Shown: positions 1 through 9,920, counted from the first letter of the stretch. The stretch is DNA of 64,000 nt from Gelidibacter maritimus (GCF_014062315.1 NZ_JACGLT010000011.1:83847-147846); one strand, 5' to 3'. Program-made: numbers and translations. The notes: a model not told the origin generated them from the letters alone.

Positions 1-1255
1 TCTTAAGTAAGGCTAAGTCATCTTCCGTAATCGTGGCGGTTCCTTCTTTCAGTTGGTTGATGATTTTAACGGCTTCGAACAAATTGGCAATAAGTGTTGG
101 CGTGTTGAAATCGTCATTCATTGCCTCGTAACATTTTTGGCGCCACTCTTCAATATTGAAGGTGGAAGTAATGGTAGGTGTTATTTCATCCAACGCATTG
201 ATAGCATCCATAAGCCTGAAAAATCCTTTCTCGCTGGCTAGAAGTCCATTATTGGTAAAATCCAAAATGCTTCTGTAATGCGCCTGAAGCATAAAAAACC
301 TTGCAACACTTGGCGTAAATGCCTTAGTGATATGAGGATTGTCTCCCGAGAAAATCTCTGTTGGTAAAATAAAATTCCCAGTAGATTTCGCCATTTTCTT
401 ACCATTCATGATTAACATGTTGGCATGCATCCAATAATTAACTGGCGCTTTATCATTGCAAGCTTCGGCTTGCGCAATTTCGCATTCGTGATGTGGGAAT
501 TTTAAATCCATTCCACCACCATGAATATCAAACTGCTCACCTAAATACTTTGTGCTCATTGCTGTACACTCTAAATGCCAGCCTGGGAAACCGTCACTCC
601 ACGGTGAAGGCCAACGCATAATGTGCAATGGCTCGGCTTTTTTCCATAAGGCAAAATCCTGCGGATTTCTTTTATCACTTTGACCATCAAGGTCCCGCGA
701 ATTATGCATCAGATCCTCAAGGTTTCTTTTGCTCAAAATACCGTATGGTTTCGTTTCATTATATTTTAAAACATCAAAATAAACAGAACCATTGACCTCA
801 TAAGCCAATCCCTTTTCAAGAATGACTTTGATGATTTCAATTTGTTCAATGATGTGTCCCGTAGCCGTTGGTTCAATGCTTGGCGGCAAGAAGTTGAATT
901 TATTAAGGATGTTGTGAAAGTCAACTGTGTAGCGCTGTACAACTTCCATTGGTTCAATCTCTTCTAAACGCGCCTTCTTTGCAATACGGTCTTCACCAAC
1001 ATCAGCATCATTTTCCAAATGCCCAGCATCGGTTATGTTTCTAACATATCTGACTTTGTATCCTAAATGCTTAAGATATCTAAAAATCACATCAAAAGAC
1101 ATGAAGGTTCTCACATTTCCCAAATGCACATTACTATACACAGTCGGCCCACAAACGTACATGCCAACATAGCCTTCGCTAATAGGAGTAAACGTTTCTT
1201 TTTCTCCTGTCAGGGAGTTGTATATTTTTATGTGATTGTCTGTGTAAAGTGGCAT
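1..1255 (-). CDS. cysS: Cysteinyl-tRNA synthetase (3' end cut off by window)
   Basis: Charges tRNA-Cys with cysteine in the cytoplasm. The minus-strand frame from the ATG at 1255 is open to base 1, giving about 418 residues; the C-terminal part lies outside the window. Seen in the translation: start [13 protein letters not shown], the zinc-binding Cys in YVCGPTVY (about residue 35), the class I HIGH-type signature as HLGN (residues 44-47), the WHLECTAMS zinc/substrate region, and the KMSKS-type loop as KMAKSTGNF. The family is normally 460-500 residues, so roughly 70-80 are missing. It lies downstream of folE on the same strand, separated by 274 bases, so independent transcription is likely. 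Confidence 0.96.
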   Translation of the reverse strand, partial: MPLYTDNHIKIYNSLTGEKETFTPISEGYVGMYVCGPTVYSNVHLGNVRTFMSFDVIFRYLKHLGYKVRYVRNITDAGHLENDADVGEDRIAKKARLEEIEPMEVVQRYTVDFHNILNKFNFLPPSIEPTATGHIIEQIEIIKVILEKGLAYEVNGSVYFDVLKYNETKPYGILSKRNLEDLMHNSRDLDGQSDKRNPQDFALWKKAEPLHIMRWPSPWSDGFPGWHLECTAMSTKYLGEQFDIHGGGMDLKFPHHECEIAQAEACNDKAPVNYWMHANMLIMNGKKMAKSTGNFILPTEIFSGDNPHITKAFTPSVARFFMLQAHYRSILDFTNNGLLASEKGFFRLMDAINALDEITPTITSTFNIEEWRQKCYEAMNDDFNTPTLIANLFEAVKIINQLKEGTATITEDDLALLK

Positions 1256-1529
1256 TGGTATATGGTGTTTGTTGGGTGAGGCGATTGGCTGTTCTATATG
1301 CGACAGCCTTCCTATTACGTAATTTCTATTGTTTGGATTAATGTCAAATGTTTATACTTTTAAGGTTTACTGCTAATTTGAAAACCTGTATGTCAACTAG
1401 CAACTTATAAAATTAAGAGACTATTGTTCCTAAGGCTTTAAATAATTTTATTAAAAGTAATTTATAGTGTCAGAATTAAAAAATTAAATCTGATTTTTTA
1501 AATATCACACGACAACATCGAAGCTAAAA

Positions 1530-2207
1530 TTAAAAATCAGTATCTAATTTGATATAATCTAAAAACTCACGACGGGTCTCTGGATTTTTAAATTGACCGC
1601 CAAATTCTGAGGTGACCGTGCTGCTTGCCACATCTCTAATACCACGTGAGTTGACGCATAGATGTTTGGCATCTACGACGCAGGCAACATCATCAGTGCC
1701 AAGAGCCTCTTGCAATTCTTTTACAATTTGAATGGTAAGACGTTCTTGAACCTGCGGTCGTTTGGCGTAATAGTCAACAATTCTATTCATTTTAGAAAGT
1801 CCTATCACGGTGCCATTACTAATATATGCTACATGTGCCTTGCCTACTATTGGTAGTAAATGGTGTTCACAAGTAGAGTATACGGTGATGTTTTTTTCAA
1901 CCAACATTTCACCATATTTATATTTATTGTCAAAGGTGGATGCACTTGGTTTCTTATCAGGACTCAAGCCGCTAAATATTTCTTTGACAAACATTTTAGC
2001 AACGCGTAAAGGTGTGCCTTTAAGGCTGTCATCATCAAGATCAAGACCTAAGGTTTCCATAATGTGTCTTACGTCGTCCTTAATAATATCTATTTTCTCA
2101 TCAGAAGTAAGCTTGAAAGCGTCACTTCGCATGGGAGTATCGGCGGAACTGCCAATATGGTCATCACCAATGGCATCAATTTGTTGCATATTTTTATCTG
2201 TTTTCAT
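1530..2207 (-). CDS. folE: GTP cyclohydrolase I
   Basis: Converts GTP to 7,8-dihydroneopterin triphosphate, the first step of folate/pterin synthesis. The zinc ligands typical of FolE are visible: Cys113 and His116 in STCEHHLLP and Cys184 in KHLCVNSRG; the GLSKMNRIVDYYAKRPQ block is also typical. The open frame extends to a TTG at 2225, but the ATG at 2207 (protein MKTDKN..., 225 residues) is the more likely start, because the extra six residues have no ATG and a good Bacteroidota -7 element lies at 2280-2273. The first 35 or so residues are poorly conserved in the family. A second folate gene, folP, is at 14978-15802. Confidence 0.96.
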   Translation of the reverse strand: MKTDKNMQQIDAIGDDHIGSSADTPMRSDAFKLTSDEKIDIIKDDVRHIMETLGLDLDDDSLKGTPLRVAKMFVKEIFSGLSPDKKPSASTFDNKYKYGEMLVEKNITVYSTCEHHLLPIVGKAHVAYISNGTVIGLSKMNRIVDYYAKRPQVQERLTIQIVKELQEALGTDDVACVVDAKHLCVNSRGIRDVASSTVTSEFGGQFKNPETRREFLDYIKLDTDF

Positions 2208-2272
2208 AGTCGTTTTGTAAATCAAATAAGGTTACAATTACCTTAAAGGAGTAATTTATATGAAATAGGGTG

Positions 2273-2280
2273 CAAAGATA
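2273..2280 (-). promoter_or_regulatory. Putative folE promoter -7 element
   Basis: The minus strand reads TATCTTTG, a perfect TAnnTTTG match, 66 bases upstream of the folE ATG. No clear TTG is present about 19 bases further upstream, so only the -7 half is supported. Confidence 0.5.
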
Positions 2281-2417
2281 AACAAAAATAAAACCATAAC
2301 ATTAGGTTGTCTGTATAATTGCTTTGGTGCATTTCAGGGTTTCCATAGCTCAAAATTTCATGGAAATTAATCTGTTTCATGCTGATACTTTGCAAAATTC
2401 AAATTTCTCATAAATTG

Positions 2418-2446
2418 AAAAAGCACTCTCTTGGAGAATGCTTTTT
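2418..2446 (-). terminator. Rho-independent terminator after the FadL-like gene
   Basis: Stem AAAAAGCA with TGCTTTTT, extended by TCTC/GAGA around a TTG loop with one C-A mismatch. On the minus strand it follows the stop at 2471 and ends in a T run; on the plus strand the T run is also good, so it may work both ways. Confidence 0.75.
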
Positions 2447-2470
2447 TTTCAATATGTTTAGCTAAGCGTC

Positions 2471-3994
2471 TTACAAACTAAACCCTAAGGTCAGAGTAAA
2501 GTTTGAGTTATTGGTGTTAATTTGAGCAGCATCAGTTAAACCTACAGCATATAACTGTTGGTTGTAGTCTCTTTTTGCGTGATCATAAGCAAGATCCAAT
2601 TTGACATTTCCAAAATTAAATCCTAAACCTAAAGAGTAGCCATTTAAATCGCCGTAAAACGATTCATTCTCATAAGGACTTTCTTCCAATCTGTAACCAG
2701 CTCTAAGACTTACCATCTTAATTCTATATTCACCACCAATTCTGTAGGTGGATGCGTTTTTCAACGTGTTGCTGATGATGTCATTTTGAGAGGAGAAATA
2801 AGAATCAGATGTTGGTTTGAATTTTGTATTGCTATAGTTTTTTAAGGAATAATCAAAACTTATTAAACCTTGGTCGCCAAAAATATAGGCCAAACTACCA
2901 GTAATCTTACCTGGGGTCTGTAATTTGTAATCAGGATAGACGTTCACCACATACGGATCTATAATTTGTGAAACATTCGATCCATTTTCATTTCTGATGG
3001 TTCCGAGATATTGTGTGGTCTCTTCTGAAATGGTATACCAAGTAGGGGAGTTATAAGACAGTCCAGCTCGTAATTCATCATTTATTTTTGCAATCGCACC
3101 CAATTGAAAAGAAAATCCGCTCCCTATGGTTGACAATGCATTTTGAAACCTCACATCTCTTACCAATGAACCAGGATTGCTGTTGGTTTCATGAAGGTCG
3201 GTAAACTTATCGTAATTGATAAAGTGAGAATTCAAGTTCAGTCCAAAATAAAAATTTTCACCGTATTGTGTCGAGGCATTAAAACTGAATTTACCATTAT
3301 AGCCTGAGGCAGCGTATATGTATCCTTGATCAAAGTTATTTCCAACGATATTAGAAGTATATGAAGTATTGTCATCAGTGTCCATGGATGGCTCAATAAT
3401 ATAAGATTCGAAACCTAAGAAGGCCTGTTGATTGGCAAAACCATAGAGTCTATTAATTTCGGAATAAGCCGTGGATAAACTTTCATTATCAAGTGCCGAA
3501 ATCTGATCGAGTCTTAAACCTTGGGCATGACCAAGAAAATAATTGCCAACGGAGTTGGAATTGGTATTCAACCCTCTTACATTCCATGAATTCTCAAAAT
3601 CGGATATTTTATCGTAGGCAACGCCTAGTGAAAACTTCTTCCAAGGGGAATTAGGATTTGTATTATAAAAAACAAATGCTGCGCCTGTTTGGTTAAGATC
3701 AAATTTTGAATCTGATGATGAACTTGCGCCATTATAATAGTTGACTTCGTTTTTGGTTCCTAGATTAGATATGGATATCGAAGCGTGGCTTGAGGTGAAT
3801 ATAGATGATCCCGCAGGGTTGATGCTTACGGCCGACATATCGCCACCAAGCGCACCAAAGGCGCCACTCATACTTCTAAATCGTGCCGTCCCTTGGACTT
3901 CATCATGTGAATATCTAACGGCATCAGTAATGTCCTGAGCCATAATACTAGACATAGATAGGGCTGCTATGAACAGTAAATTTAACTTTTTCAT
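2471..3994 (-). CDS. OmpP1/FadL/TodX-family outer-membrane transport protein
   Basis: A 507-residue protein with a signal peptide (MKKLNLLFIAALSMSSIMAQ, cleavage after the AQ) followed by a FadL-type start: RFRSMSGAFGALGGDMSAV then NPAGSSIF, as in proteins called OmpP1 or hemin receptor in Flavobacteria. The rest is rich in alternating hydrophobic/aromatic stretches and ends with a beta-signal-like FTLTLGFSL, fitting a 14-strand outer-membrane barrel. Substrate is likely hydrophobic (fatty acids in characterised FadL), but this cannot be shown here. It starts 27 bases after the upstream lipoprotein gene 4022-5158 and is probably co-transcribed with it. Confidence 0.9.
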   Translation of the reverse strand: MKKLNLLFIAALSMSSIMAQDITDAVRYSHDEVQGTARFRSMSGAFGALGGDMSAVSINPAGSSIFTSSHASISISNLGTKNEVNYYNGASSSSDSKFDLNQTGAAFVFYNTNPNSPWKKFSLGVAYDKISDFENSWNVRGLNTNSNSVGNYFLGHAQGLRLDQISALDNESLSTAYSEINRLYGFANQQAFLGFESYIIEPSMDTDDNTSYTSNIVGNNFDQGYIYAASGYNGKFSFNASTQYGENFYFGLNLNSHFINYDKFTDLHETNSNPGSLVRDVRFQNALSTIGSGFSFQLGAIAKINDELRAGLSYNSPTWYTISEETTQYLGTIRNENGSNVSQIIDPYVVNVYPDYKLQTPGKITGSLAYIFGDQGLISFDYSLKNYSNTKFKPTSDSYFSSQNDIISNTLKNASTYRIGGEYRIKMVSLRAGYRLEESPYENESFYGDLNGYSLGLGFNFGNVKLDLAYDHAKRDYNQQLYAVGLTDAAQINTNNSNFTLTLGFSL

Positions 3995-4021
3995 ATGTTG
4001 TATTTTTTATGATTCTGATTT

Positions 4022-5158
4022 TTATCTACCGCTACGTCTTGATGATCCACTAGAACTCCTTGCAGGAGATGAAGATCTTGAAGGCGCGCTGCTTCTTACC
4101 GCTGGAGCGGGTGAAGAACTAGAGCGTGAAGGTGCTGAATAATTTGAATTGCTTCTTGACCTCGGAGTCGAAACATTACCACCACCACTTCGTCTCGATC
4201 CAGAGTTATTGGATCTGGTTCGTGTTGCAGGCCGCGTGCTTCTATTGGTATTGGTCCTTCTGGCCGGCTGAACGTTTCTTCTATTGGTATTTGTTCTTGT
4301 AGTCGGTTGCGTGTTCCTATTGGTGTTCGTCCTTGATCTGGTGTTTGTAGAAGAACGATTCGCATTAGATGAACTCCGTCTATTGATAGTACTATTGTTA
4401 GTTCTCGAATTTCTGTTTGAAGAATTGATCGTACTACGTCTTCCAATATTTGAATTTGAATTGTTTCTGTTTAGAGTTGTTGAACGATAGTCGTTTGAAT
4501 ATATACTGCCGCGTCTGCCTCTCGTATAGGACGCATTTCTGCTGTTGCGATAGTAACTGTTGTAGTAAGGATAGTGTCCGTAGCCGTAACCATATCCATA
4601 CCCATACCCATAGCCATATCCGTAACCATAGCCATAGTAAGGGTAATATCCAGGGAAATAACCATAAGAGTAAAAAGGATTATAAAAACCAGAATATCCC
4701 CAACCGGAGTAACCCCAGCCAGTGTAACCCCATCCGCGATACGGACTATATAAGCCAAATCTGCTATATGGGTACCAGCCAATATTGTTATGATAAACGT
4801 TTATATCTACATTTTGACTATTCTGTCCCCATCCAGCATAACCATCTTCATAGTATATATCTTCATTGCCATCAGCATAGCTGCCTTGATAATCGTCAAT
4901 ATTTGTAAAAATAACATTGTCATTATGAGCTATTTCCTCAAACTGTTGTGATTTCTGTCCGAAAAATTCTTTGTAATAACTATTGTTATTATTTGGAACA
5001 TCTTCATAGTAGACTTCATATTGTGGGGCTTCTGATCTATATATACCATCATTTTCATAACCGGCGTATTGGTATGATCCACAAGAAGCTAATAGAAAAA
5101 GTAAGCTTAGTGCAACAAACAATGGGAACCTGCGATATAAGTAAGTTTTAAATTGCAT
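4022..5158 (-). CDS. Low-complexity lipoprotein with Tyr-Gly and Asn/Arg/Ser repeats
   Basis: A 378-residue protein with a lipobox (LFLLASCGS), so a lipidated envelope protein. Residues 30-130 are acidic and Tyr/Asn-rich; about 150-195 is a WGY/YGYGYG repeat; from about 205 to the end it is a basic Asn/Arg/Ser/Thr-rich tail with repeated TNTNR and SRSS units. The underlying DNA around 4575-4640 is a short tandem repeat, so its length may vary between strains. No enzymatic domain is recognised; similar proteins are annotated as vitellogenin-like or hypothetical in Flavobacteria. It is the first gene of a probable two-gene operon with the FadL-like protein. An envelope-surface or nucleic-acid-binding role is possible but not shown. 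Confidence 0.8.
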   Translation of the reverse strand: MQFKTYLYRRFPLFVALSLLFLLASCGSYQYAGYENDGIYRSEAPQYEVYYEDVPNNNNSYYKEFFGQKSQQFEEIAHNDNVIFTNIDDYQGSYADGNEDIYYEDGYAGWGQNSQNVDINVYHNNIGWYPYSRFGLYSPYRGWGYTGWGYSGWGYSGFYNPFYSYGYFPGYYPYYGYGYGYGYGYGYGYGYGYGHYPYYNSYYRNSRNASYTRGRRGSIYSNDYRSTTLNRNNSNSNIGRRSTINSSNRNSRTNNSTINRRSSSNANRSSTNTRSRTNTNRNTQPTTRTNTNRRNVQPARRTNTNRSTRPATRTRSNNSGSRRSGGGNVSTPRSRSNSNYSAPSRSSSSPAPAVRSSAPSRSSSPARSSSGSSRRSGR

Positions 5159-5176
5159 ATCTATTTGTTTTTATTG

Positions 5177-5204
5177 TTGAACATTACAAAAATAGTTAGT
5201 TTTG
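5177..5204 (+). promoter_or_regulatory. Putative proS promoter
   Basis: TTG at 5177-5179, 17 bases, then TAGTTTTG at 5197-5204, matching the Bacteroidota consensus. The proS ATG is 55 bases downstream. Confidence 0.55.
5187..5194 (-). promoter_or_regulatory. Putative promoter for the lipoprotein/FadL operon
   Basis: The minus strand reads TATTTTTG, matching TAnnTTTG, 29 bases upstream of the ATG at 5158. It lies 2 bases from the divergent proS element, so the two promoters overlap. Confidence 0.5.
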
Positions 5205-5258
5205 TCGAACTATTTATTTATTTAACATTAGCACAACTTTTGTGCCAAAACCCAGGTA

Positions 5259-6737
5259 ATGAGTAAAAATCTTACAAGTAGAGCGGAAGACTATTCCAAA
5301 TGGTACAATGAGTTGGTCGTTAAGGCCGATTTGGCTGAAAATTCAGCAGTTAGAGGCTGTATGGTGATTAAACCTTACGGTTATGCAATTTGGGAAAAGA
5401 TGCAAGCAGAATTGGACAGGATGTTTAAGGAAACGGGTCACCAAAATGCTTATTTTCCACTTTTTGTGCCTAAAAGCCTATTTGAAGCAGAAGAGAAGAA
5501 TGCAGAGGGTTTTGCTAAAGAGTGCGCTGTAGTAACGCACTATCGACTGCAAAACAATCCTGATAGTCCGGGTAAGTTACAGGTAGATCCGGAAGCAAAA
5601 TTAGAAGAAGAGCTTGTGGTGCGCCCAACCAGTGAAGCCATTATTTGGAACACCTATAGAGGATGGATCCAAAGTTATAGAGATTTACCAATATTGATCA
5701 ATCAATGGGCCAATGTGGTGCGTTGGGAAATGCGCACGCGTTTGTTTTTAAGAACCGCTGAGTTTTTATGGCAAGAAGGACATACAGCCCATGCCACGAA
5801 GGCGGAAGCTTTGGCGGAAGCTCGGTTAATGAACCAGGTTTATGCTGATTTTGCTGAGAATTTTATGGCCATTCCAGTAATTCAAGGCGTCAAAACAGAA
5901 AGTGAACGGTTTGCCGGTGCTGAAGAAACGTTTTGTATCGAAGCGTTAATGCAAGATGGTAAAGCGCTACAGGCGGGAACTTCTCATTTTTTGGGACAAA
6001 ACTTTGCCAAGGCTTTTGATGTGAAATTTACGAATAACGAAGGCAAGCTTGACCATGTCTGGGCCACGTCTTGGGGTGTTTCCACCCGCTTGGTAGGCGC
6101 ATTGATCATGACGCACAGTGATGATAAAGGCCTTGTTCTGCCACCTAATTTGGCTCCAATCCATGTGGTCATCGTTCCGATTCATAAAACTGATGCGCAA
6201 TTGGAGGAGATTGGTGTTGTGGTTAAGAACTTAACCAGTCAATTTAAGAAAAAGGGTATTAGCTTTAAATATGATGATCGTACAACACATCGTCCGGGAG
6301 CTAAATTTGCACAATATGAATTGCAGGGTGTCCCATTACGAATCGCTATTGGTCCGAAGGATTTAGAAAATAAAACGGTAGAGCTCGCTAGACGAGACAC
6401 CTTGTCAAAAGAAAATATCCCTTTGGAAGGATTGGTAGAGAAAATTGACGATTTGCTCGTTGAAATTCAGGACACATTATTTAAAAAAGCTTTGGATTTC
6501 AGGAATTCGCATATTACTGAAGTAGACACTTTTGAGGAATTCAAAACTGTATTGGAGACCAAAACAGGTTTTGTTTCAGCGCATTGGGATGGGACTCCTG
6601 CCACAGAGGATAAGATTAAAGAACTAACAAAAGCAACTATTAGATGCATACCTTTAGATCAGCAAAAAGAAGTCGGAAGCTGCGTGTTTAGTGGAAAAAC
6701 CTCTAATGGAAGAGTGCTATTTGCGAAAGCTTATTAA
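5259..6737 (+). CDS. proS: Prolyl-tRNA synthetase, archaeal/eukaryal-type
   Basis: Charges tRNA-Pro. At 492 residues it is the short ProS type used by Bacteroidota, without the YbaK-like editing insert of the long bacterial form. Class II motifs are visible: [16 protein letters not shown], motif 2 as [20 protein letters not shown], and motif 3 region as [19 protein letters not shown]. The anticodon-binding domain follows ([10 protein letters not shown]) and a C-terminal zinc-domain-like end ([20 protein letters not shown]). The ATG at 5259 gives the usual N-terminus ([20 protein letters not shown]). Confidence 0.97.
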   Translation: MSKNLTSRAEDYSKWYNELVVKADLAENSAVRGCMVIKPYGYAIWEKMQAELDRMFKETGHQNAYFPLFVPKSLFEAEEKNAEGFAKECAVVTHYRLQNNPDSPGKLQVDPEAKLEEELVVRPTSEAIIWNTYRGWIQSYRDLPILINQWANVVRWEMRTRLFLRTAEFLWQEGHTAHATKAEALAEARLMNQVYADFAENFMAIPVIQGVKTESERFAGAEETFCIEALMQDGKALQAGTSHFLGQNFAKAFDVKFTNNEGKLDHVWATSWGVSTRLVGALIMTHSDDKGLVLPPNLAPIHVVIVPIHKTDAQLEEIGVVVKNLTSQFKKKGISFKYDDRTTHRPGAKFAQYELQGVPLRIAIGPKDLENKTVELARRDTLSKENIPLEGLVEKIDDLLVEIQDTLFKKALDFRNSHITEVDTFEEFKTVLETKTGFVSAHWDGTPATEDKIKELTKATIRCIPLDQQKEVGSCVFSGKTSNGRVLFAKAY

Positions 6738-6765
6738 AAATAATAAAAAAAAGATCGCGAAGGTG

Positions 6766-6795
6766 TTGCAACATTTAAAAATAGTTGTATTTTTG
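6766..6795 (+). promoter_or_regulatory. Putative promoter upstream of tRNA-Glu/rpsT
   Basis: TTG (6766-6768), 19-base spacer, TATTTTTG (6788-6795): a perfect match in sequence and spacing. It lies 88 bases before tRNA-Glu. Confidence 0.6.
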
Positions 6796-6833
6796 CATCC
6801 GCAATGAAACAATTGTGAGTTCATTTGAAAAAT

Positions 6834-6864
6834 TTGCTTATTGATAAAAAATGTTATTAATTTG
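6834..6864 (+). promoter_or_regulatory. Second, tRNA-proximal promoter candidate
   Basis: TTG (6834-6836), 20-base spacer, TTAATTTG (6857-6864), one mismatch to TAnnTTTG, 18 bases before the tRNA-Glu 5' end. Together with 6766-6795 it forms tandem promoters. Confidence 0.45.
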
Positions 6865-6882
6865 CACCTTGAATAAACAAAT

Positions 6883-6954
6883 GGCCCGTTCGTCTATCGG
6901 TTAGGACGCCAGGTTTTCATCCTGGTAAGAGGGGTTCGATTCCCCTACGGGCTA
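6883..6954 (+). tRNA. tRNA-Glu (anticodon TTC)
   Basis: A 72-base cloverleaf: acceptor GGCCCGT pairs with ACGGGCT, D stem GTCT/GGAC, anticodon loop TTTTCAT with TTC at 6916-6918, T arm with GGTTCGATTCC, discriminator A. CCA is not encoded. It is followed 26 bases later by rpsT. Confidence 0.97.
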
Positions 6955-6980
6955 CAATTTTTTAAAAAGAAAGAAATAAA

Positions 6981-7232
6981 ATGGCAAATCATAAGTCCGC
7001 ATTAAAAAGAATCAGAAGTAGTGAGTCAAAGCGTTTAACCAACAGGTATAAGCACAGGACTACTCGTAGCGCTATCAAAAAATTGCGCGAAATGGAGAAT
7101 GCAGAGGAAGCACAAGCGATGCTCCCTTCAGTTTCTGCCATGATTGATAAATTAGCTAAGAAGAATATTATTCATAATAATAAAGCAGCTAATTTGAAAT
7201 CTGGCTTAGCTAAGCACGTTGCTTCTTTGTAA
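6981..7232 (+). CDS. rpsT: 30S ribosomal protein S20
   Basis: An 83-residue, strongly basic protein with the S20 start MANHKSALKRIRSSESKRL and the KKNIIHNNKAANLKSGLAKH ending typical of the family, which binds 16S rRNA early in 30S assembly. Start ATG is 26 bases after tRNA-Glu, so the two are probably on one transcript; a terminator follows at 7261. Confidence 0.97.
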   Translation: MANHKSALKRIRSSESKRLTNRYKHRTTRSAIKKLREMENAEEAQAMLPSVSAMIDKLAKKNIIHNNKAANLKSGLAKHVASL

Positions 7233-7260
7233 GAAACAGAAGATCTAATTTTTATATAGA

Positions 7261-7289
7261 AAATCCATTCGTAATGAATGGATTTTTTT
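7261..7289 (+). terminator. Terminator of rpsT
   Basis: Perfect 10-bp stem AAATCCATTC / GAATGGATTT with a 5-base loop, followed by a T run. Confidence 0.85.
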
Positions 7290-7407
7290 GTGCTTTAAAC
7301 CAAGGAGTATCTTTTTCCTTCCTTTTGAATACGGCACACACACACACAATCCAATTTGGTATCTGTGCAGTATAGTAACCTATATTAATAATAACACTTT
7401 GTCCTAT

Positions 7408-7443
7408 AAAAAAGCCCCAAATGAAAATTTGAGGCTTTTTTTT
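7408..7443 (-). terminator. Terminator of rho (probably bidirectional)
   Basis: Stem AAAAAAGCCcCAAAT / ATTTGaGGCTTTTTT around a GAAA loop, just after the rho stop at 7461 on the minus strand. T runs exist on both strands. Confidence 0.8.
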
Positions 7444-7460
7444 ATATGCTGATGGACTTC

Positions 7461-9221
7461 TTATCCATTCATGGATACCAAAAACTCTTCATTGTTTTTA
7501 GTCTTTTTAACTCTATCGTTAATGAATTCCATAGCCTCGACAGGATTCATATCGGCTAGGTATTTGCGCATCACCCACATTCTTTGAATTGTATTGTCAT
7601 CCAATAGGAGATCATCTCTACGCGTACTTGAAGAGGTTAAGTCAATAGCAGGGAAAATACGACGGTTAGATATTTTTCTATCCAACTGTAACTCCATATT
7701 ACCTGTTCCCTTAAATTCTTCGAAGATGACTTCATCCATTTTTGATCCGGTTTCAGTTAATGCCGTAGCGATAATGGTCAATGAACCGCCATTTTCAATA
7801 TTACGTGCAGCACCAAAGAATCGTTTTGGCTTATGCAGGGCATTGGCATCAACACCACCACTTAATATTTTCCCAGAGGCAGGTTGAACGGTATTGTATG
7901 CTCTTGCTAAACGGGTGATGGAATCTAGAAGAATTACAACATCGTGTCCGCATTCTACCAAGCGTTTAGCTTTTTCTAATACGATATTAGCAATTTTAAC
8001 GTGTTCATGGGCTTCCTTATCAAAGGTTGATGCAATAACTTCGCCACGGACGTTACGTTGCATATCTGTGACCTCTTCAGGACGCTCATCAATAAGCAAG
8101 ATCATTTGGTAAACTTCAGGATGATTGGCTGCAATTGCATTTGCAACATCCTTTAAAAGCATTGTTTTACCTGTTTTTGGTTGGGATACAATCATACCAC
8201 GTTGTCCTTTCCCAATAGGTGAAAACAAATCCATGATTCGTGTAGAAATGGTACTCTGGCGTTCAGCAATATTAAATTTCTCCTGCGGAAACAAAGGTGT
8301 TAAGTGTTCAAATGATACCCGGTCTCTGACAACTTCAGGGCGTTGACCATTGATTCTGCTTACTTTAATTAACGGAAAATATTTCTCACCTTCTTTTGGA
8401 GGTCTTACATGTCCTAAGACCGTGTCTCCAGTTTTTAAACCAAACAATCTGATTTGAGATTGTGATACATAGATGTCGTCAGGGGAGGAAAGGTAATTAT
8501 AGTCTGATGAGCGTAAAAATCCGTAACCGTCTTGCATGATGTCCAAAACACCTTCACTTTCGATAATGGCATCAAATTCAAAATCAGGTTCTCTGTAACG
8601 ATTTCTATTGTCCTTGTTTCCGTTATTCGATTTAGAGGAAGAATGACCGCTATTGTCACGATTTTGGCTATGATCTTTAGAAGATGATTTGTTGCCATTG
8701 CTATCGCCCGAGCGTTGTTGCCTGTTATCTTTAGAAGATGATTTGTTGGAAGTGTCTTTATCTTTTTGAGTATGTTGCTTTTTCTCCCGATGCTCAGCAC
8801 TTTTCGGGCTGGAGCTTTCTCTTTTTGAAGTGTCAGAAGCCTTGGCGGATGATTTGGCCTTAGGTGTCTGGGTTTTAGGCGCAGGACTTTTAACATCGGA
8901 TTTTTTTGCCTCAGTCTTGTCGTCTGGAAGTTCCATTTTTTGTTGTGCCTTGTCTGAAGCTTGTTTTTTTACAACACGCTCTCTCTTTTTCTTTGGTGGC
9001 GGTGTTGACGCTTTTGGAGTTTCAGCCTTAGCGCTGTCTTTAGGGTCAGCTATGGCAGCTATTTCAGTTTTGACCACTTCTGGATTGGCCGCTTGTAAAT
9101 CTAAGATTTTATAAACCAAATCTAATTTTTTAAGAGATCGGTACTTAGGGACATTTAATTTTTGAGCTATTTCTTGTAAATCAGAAAGCTTCTTTTCTTT
9201 TAATTGCGAAATTTCAAACAT
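7461..9221 (-). CDS. rho: Transcription termination factor Rho with a long low-complexity insert
   Basis: RNA-dependent hexameric ATPase that ends transcription. Order of parts: a SAP-like N-terminal helix domain (residues 1-45, [20 protein letters not shown]), then about 170 residues rich in Lys, Ser, Asn, Gln and Arg (roughly 50-215), then the RNA-binding cold-shock domain ([20 protein letters not shown] onward), then the RecA-like motor with Walker A SQPKTGKT and a Walker B-type [16 protein letters not shown]. At 586 residues it is longer than E. coli Rho (419) because of the insert, which is usual in Bacteroidota and linked in other species to RNA binding or phase separation. Start ATG at 9221 gives [11 protein letters not shown]. 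Confidence 0.97.
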   Translation of the reverse strand: MFEISQLKEKKLSDLQEIAQKLNVPKYRSLKKLDLVYKILDLQAANPEVVKTEIAAIADPKDSAKAETPKASTPPPKKKRERVVKKQASDKAQQKMELPDDKTEAKKSDVKSPAPKTQTPKAKSSAKASDTSKRESSSPKSAEHREKKQHTQKDKDTSNKSSSKDNRQQRSGDSNGNKSSSKDHSQNRDNSGHSSSKSNNGNKDNRNRYREPDFEFDAIIESEGVLDIMQDGYGFLRSSDYNYLSSPDDIYVSQSQIRLFGLKTGDTVLGHVRPPKEGEKYFPLIKVSRINGQRPEVVRDRVSFEHLTPLFPQEKFNIAERQSTISTRIMDLFSPIGKGQRGMIVSQPKTGKTMLLKDVANAIAANHPEVYQMILLIDERPEEVTDMQRNVRGEVIASTFDKEAHEHVKIANIVLEKAKRLVECGHDVVILLDSITRLARAYNTVQPASGKILSGGVDANALHKPKRFFGAARNIENGGSLTIIATALTETGSKMDEVIFEEFKGTGNMELQLDRKISNRRIFPAIDLTSSSTRRDDLLLDDNTIQRMWVMRKYLADMNPVEAMEFINDRVKKTKNNEEFLVSMNG

Positions 9222-9410
9222 GTATGTTTATGAATATTAGTGTAAAATTGAAATTGGATTAGTTCCGAATCTATTTTTGAGATTAAGAAGAGGAAAAAAC
9301 CGAATGTAATTTTGAAGATTTAACAGCTTATTACTCTGTGAGTAACACTATGTTGTTGCAATAATACAATTTTATTTTAAAAATTACTGTATGATTTAAA
9401 AAGAAACTGT

Positions 9411-9418
9411 TAATTTTG
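9411..9418 (+). promoter_or_regulatory. Putative -7 element for the DUF4293 gene
   Basis: TAATTTTG, a perfect TAnnTTTG, 25 bases before the ATG at 9443. No clear -33 TTG is visible. Because it overlaps the TTG at 9416, it argues for the downstream ATG as start. Confidence 0.45.
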
Positions 9419-9442
9419 GCTTTTAATTTTTTAGATCAATAC

Positions 9443-9853
9443 ATGTTACAGCGTATCCAAACCGTATATTTACTAATAGCAGCCATTTTTTCCTGTGGCT
9501 TGATATTTGTATTTCATTTGTGGACCAATGCACAGGATGTCCCGGTGTATGCAAAAGATGATATGTTGTATTTGGCTATGTTTTTTGGATCGGCTGCCTT
9601 ATCTTTGATTTCTATTTTTAATTATAAAAACAGGAAGTTCCAATTTGTTTTGGGGCGACTTAATATCATATTGAACTTTATTTTATTAGGATTATTTGTA
9701 TATGTATTGCTAATGGCGCCTGGAGAGAGTGAAATCTCAGAGAAAGGCGTTGGGATTTTCATTCCTATTTTCTCTATCGTGTTTTTGGTATTAGCCAATA
9801 AGGCCATAAAAAAGGATGAAGATCTTGTAAAATCTGTAGATAGATTGCGATAA
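9443..9853 (+). CDS. DUF4293 family membrane protein
   Basis: A 136-residue integral membrane protein from the ATG at 9443 (MLQRIQTVYLLIAAIFS). An upstream TTG at 9416 would add nine residues but overlaps the promoter element. Four hydrophobic segments are visible: residues about 7-27, 47-65, 78-98 and 103-122, with a charged C-terminus (KKDEDLVKSVDRLR). The MLQRIQTVYL opening is characteristic of DUF4293, found in Bacteroidota next to rho; function unknown. It is divergent from rho. Confidence 0.85.
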   Translation: MLQRIQTVYLLIAAIFSCGLIFVFHLWTNAQDVPVYAKDDMLYLAMFFGSAALSLISIFNYKNRKFQFVLGRLNIILNFILLGLFVYVLLMAPGESEISEKGVGIFIPIFSIVFLVLANKAIKKDEDLVKSVDRLR

Positions 9854-9881
9854 ACCTATTATCTTAATTTTTTTAGTGCGT

Positions 9882-9911
9882 AAACCCGAGGTGAAGACCT
9901 CGGGTTTTTTT
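9882..9911 (+). terminator. Terminator of the DUF4293 gene
   Basis: Perfect 11-bp stem AAACCCGAGGT / ACCTCGGGTTT with a GAAG loop and a T run. Confidence 0.9.
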
Positions 9912-9920
9912 AGTGAAATC

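Noticed and set aside
1810..2220. 136-residue plus-strand open frame
   Set aside because: Lies opposite folE, which has clear catalytic motifs; it is a shadow.
4284..4908. Plus- and minus-strand frames overlapping the repeat-rich lipoprotein
   Set aside because: Produced by low-complexity codons of the real gene; Met- or Ile-rich products have no motif.
7335..7348. CACACACA microsatellite
   Set aside because: Short dinucleotide run between two terminators; no function can be supported.
8435..8896. 153-residue minus-strand frame inside rho
   Set aside because: Alternate frame of the Lys/Ser/Asn-rich insert of Rho.
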